64,000 bases of DNA from Gammaproteobacteria bacterium (lineage in GTDB: Bacteria; Pseudomonadota; Gammaproteobacteria; HyVt-429). Location of the stretch: NCBI GenBank assembly GCA_013152415.1, contig JAADGI010000005.1, positions 1-64,000 on the forward strand, read 5' to 3'. The notes below the pieces were generated by a model that made no database searches, was not told the origin of the DNA, and saw nothing but the letters and a program-made list of their open reading frames with translations. Made by a program: the position numbers and the translations under genes. This document shows positions 63,621 through 64,000 of the stretch, piece by piece (the stretch's first letter is position 1; each line of letters opens with the position of its first letter).

Positions 63621-64000
63621 ATGGATTGGCAACTGCCTCATACCAATCTTAGGGCCTTGTCGGTGTGGCGACGCAATATACTGGTCTGGCGTAAATTGAT
63701 GGGGCCAAGCCTGCTCATCAACTTTGGTGAGCCTCTGTTGTATCTGCTCGGCCTGGGTTATGGCCTGGGACTTTTTATTGGCGAGATGTCAGACATGCCC
63801 TACCTGACCTTTCTCGCCTCCGGCATCCTCGCCTCCTCGGCCATGAACACCGCCAGCTTTGAAGGCATGTTCTCGGTCTACACCCGCATGGTGCCGCAAC
63901 GCACCTACGAAGCCATGCTGGCCACCCCCCTGTCGGTAGACGACATCATCGCCGGTGAAATGTTGTGGTGCGCCACCAAGTGCCTCATCAGTGGCACCGC
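63621..64000 (+). CDS. ABC-2 permease (NodJ-like), partial at window edge
   Basis: ATG at 63621, open to the end of the window (about 126 codons, no stop reached). The first 30 residues are amphipathic (WRRNILVWRKL), followed by hydrophobic spans near 31-52 and from about 57 (YLTFLASGILASSAMN). The sequence has the ABC-2 permease style of NodJ and related exporter permeases and is the partner of the ATPase just upstream. Confidence 0.88.
   Translation, partial: MDWQLPHTNLRALSVWRRNILVWRKLMGPSLLINFGEPLLYLLGLGYGLGLFIGEMSDMPYLTFLASGILASSAMNTASFEGMFSVYTRMVPQRTYEAMLATPLSVDDIIAGEMLWCATKCLISGT

Overview
The window looks like a chromosome segment of a free-living gammaproteobacterium. The gene blocks def-fmt-rsmB-DUF4390-ntrYX-trkAH, LysM-dprA-smg-topA and mrcA/pilMNOPQ-aroKB-gltBD-hemE are arranged as in Chromatiales-like and related gammaproteobacteria, and the protein families fit. 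I cannot name a genus. There is no rRNA, tRNA, insertion sequence, prophage or CRISPR array. Nearly all DNA is ordinary core-genome coding sequence, with a few oddities in individual genes and in the gaps.

Layout. 1-4.7 kb (minus strand): an arginine operon argD-argF continues into an orphan FbpC-type ABC ATPase, a secreted TPR-like protein and a WYL-like protein. 4.7-5.5 kb (minus): a PuuD-like membrane protein and a previously missed 32-residue membrane protein lie behind a promoter that carries an IscR-type dyad. 5.9-12.4 kb (plus): pyruvate dehydrogenase E1 alpha, E1 beta and a giant E2-E3 fusion, then argG. 12.6-21.6 kb: a five-PAS GGDEF/EAL protein, gloA, a small membrane protein, two TIGR04283/TIGR04282-type sugar-transfer proteins, a lipid A acyltransferase, and a second GGDEF-EAL protein on the minus strand. 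22-31.8 kb (minus): def, fmt, rsmB, DUF4390, ntrY, ntrX, trkA, trkH. 32-37.1 kb (plus): a LysM gene broken by a 5-bp tandem duplication, dprA, smg, topA. 37.2-39.7 kb (minus): mrcA. 39.9-56.3 kb (plus): pilMNOPQ, aroK, aroB, dgt, gltB, gltD, hemE. 56.4-64 kb: a [2Fe-2S] oxidoreductase, DUF2333 (minus), a dual-specificity phosphatase, an FGGY kinase, a glycerophosphodiesterase, a short GlpD, and an ABC-2 exporter whose permease runs off the window edge.

How the genes work together. The largest themes are central carbon entry (pyruvate dehydrogenase; glycerol and glycerophosphodiester use), nitrogen assimilation (gltBD, arginine synthesis, NtrYX), cell-envelope building (PBP1A, lipid A acylation), surface motility (type IV pilus assembly and secretin), cyclic-di-GMP signalling, potassium uptake and translation maturation (def, fmt, rsmB).

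Most worth a second look: the E2-E3 fusion with near-identical tandem lipoyl domains and an Asn in the E2 active-site motif; the IscR-like operator over the promoter of the unannotated 32-residue membrane protein; the gltB leader, which can fold into three mutually exclusive stems, the last covering the start codon; a CAAAC duplication that breaks the LysM gene; and a family of intergenic inverted repeats in front of argG, hemE and possibly the FGGY kinase gene. I found no clear novel defence or biosynthetic system.
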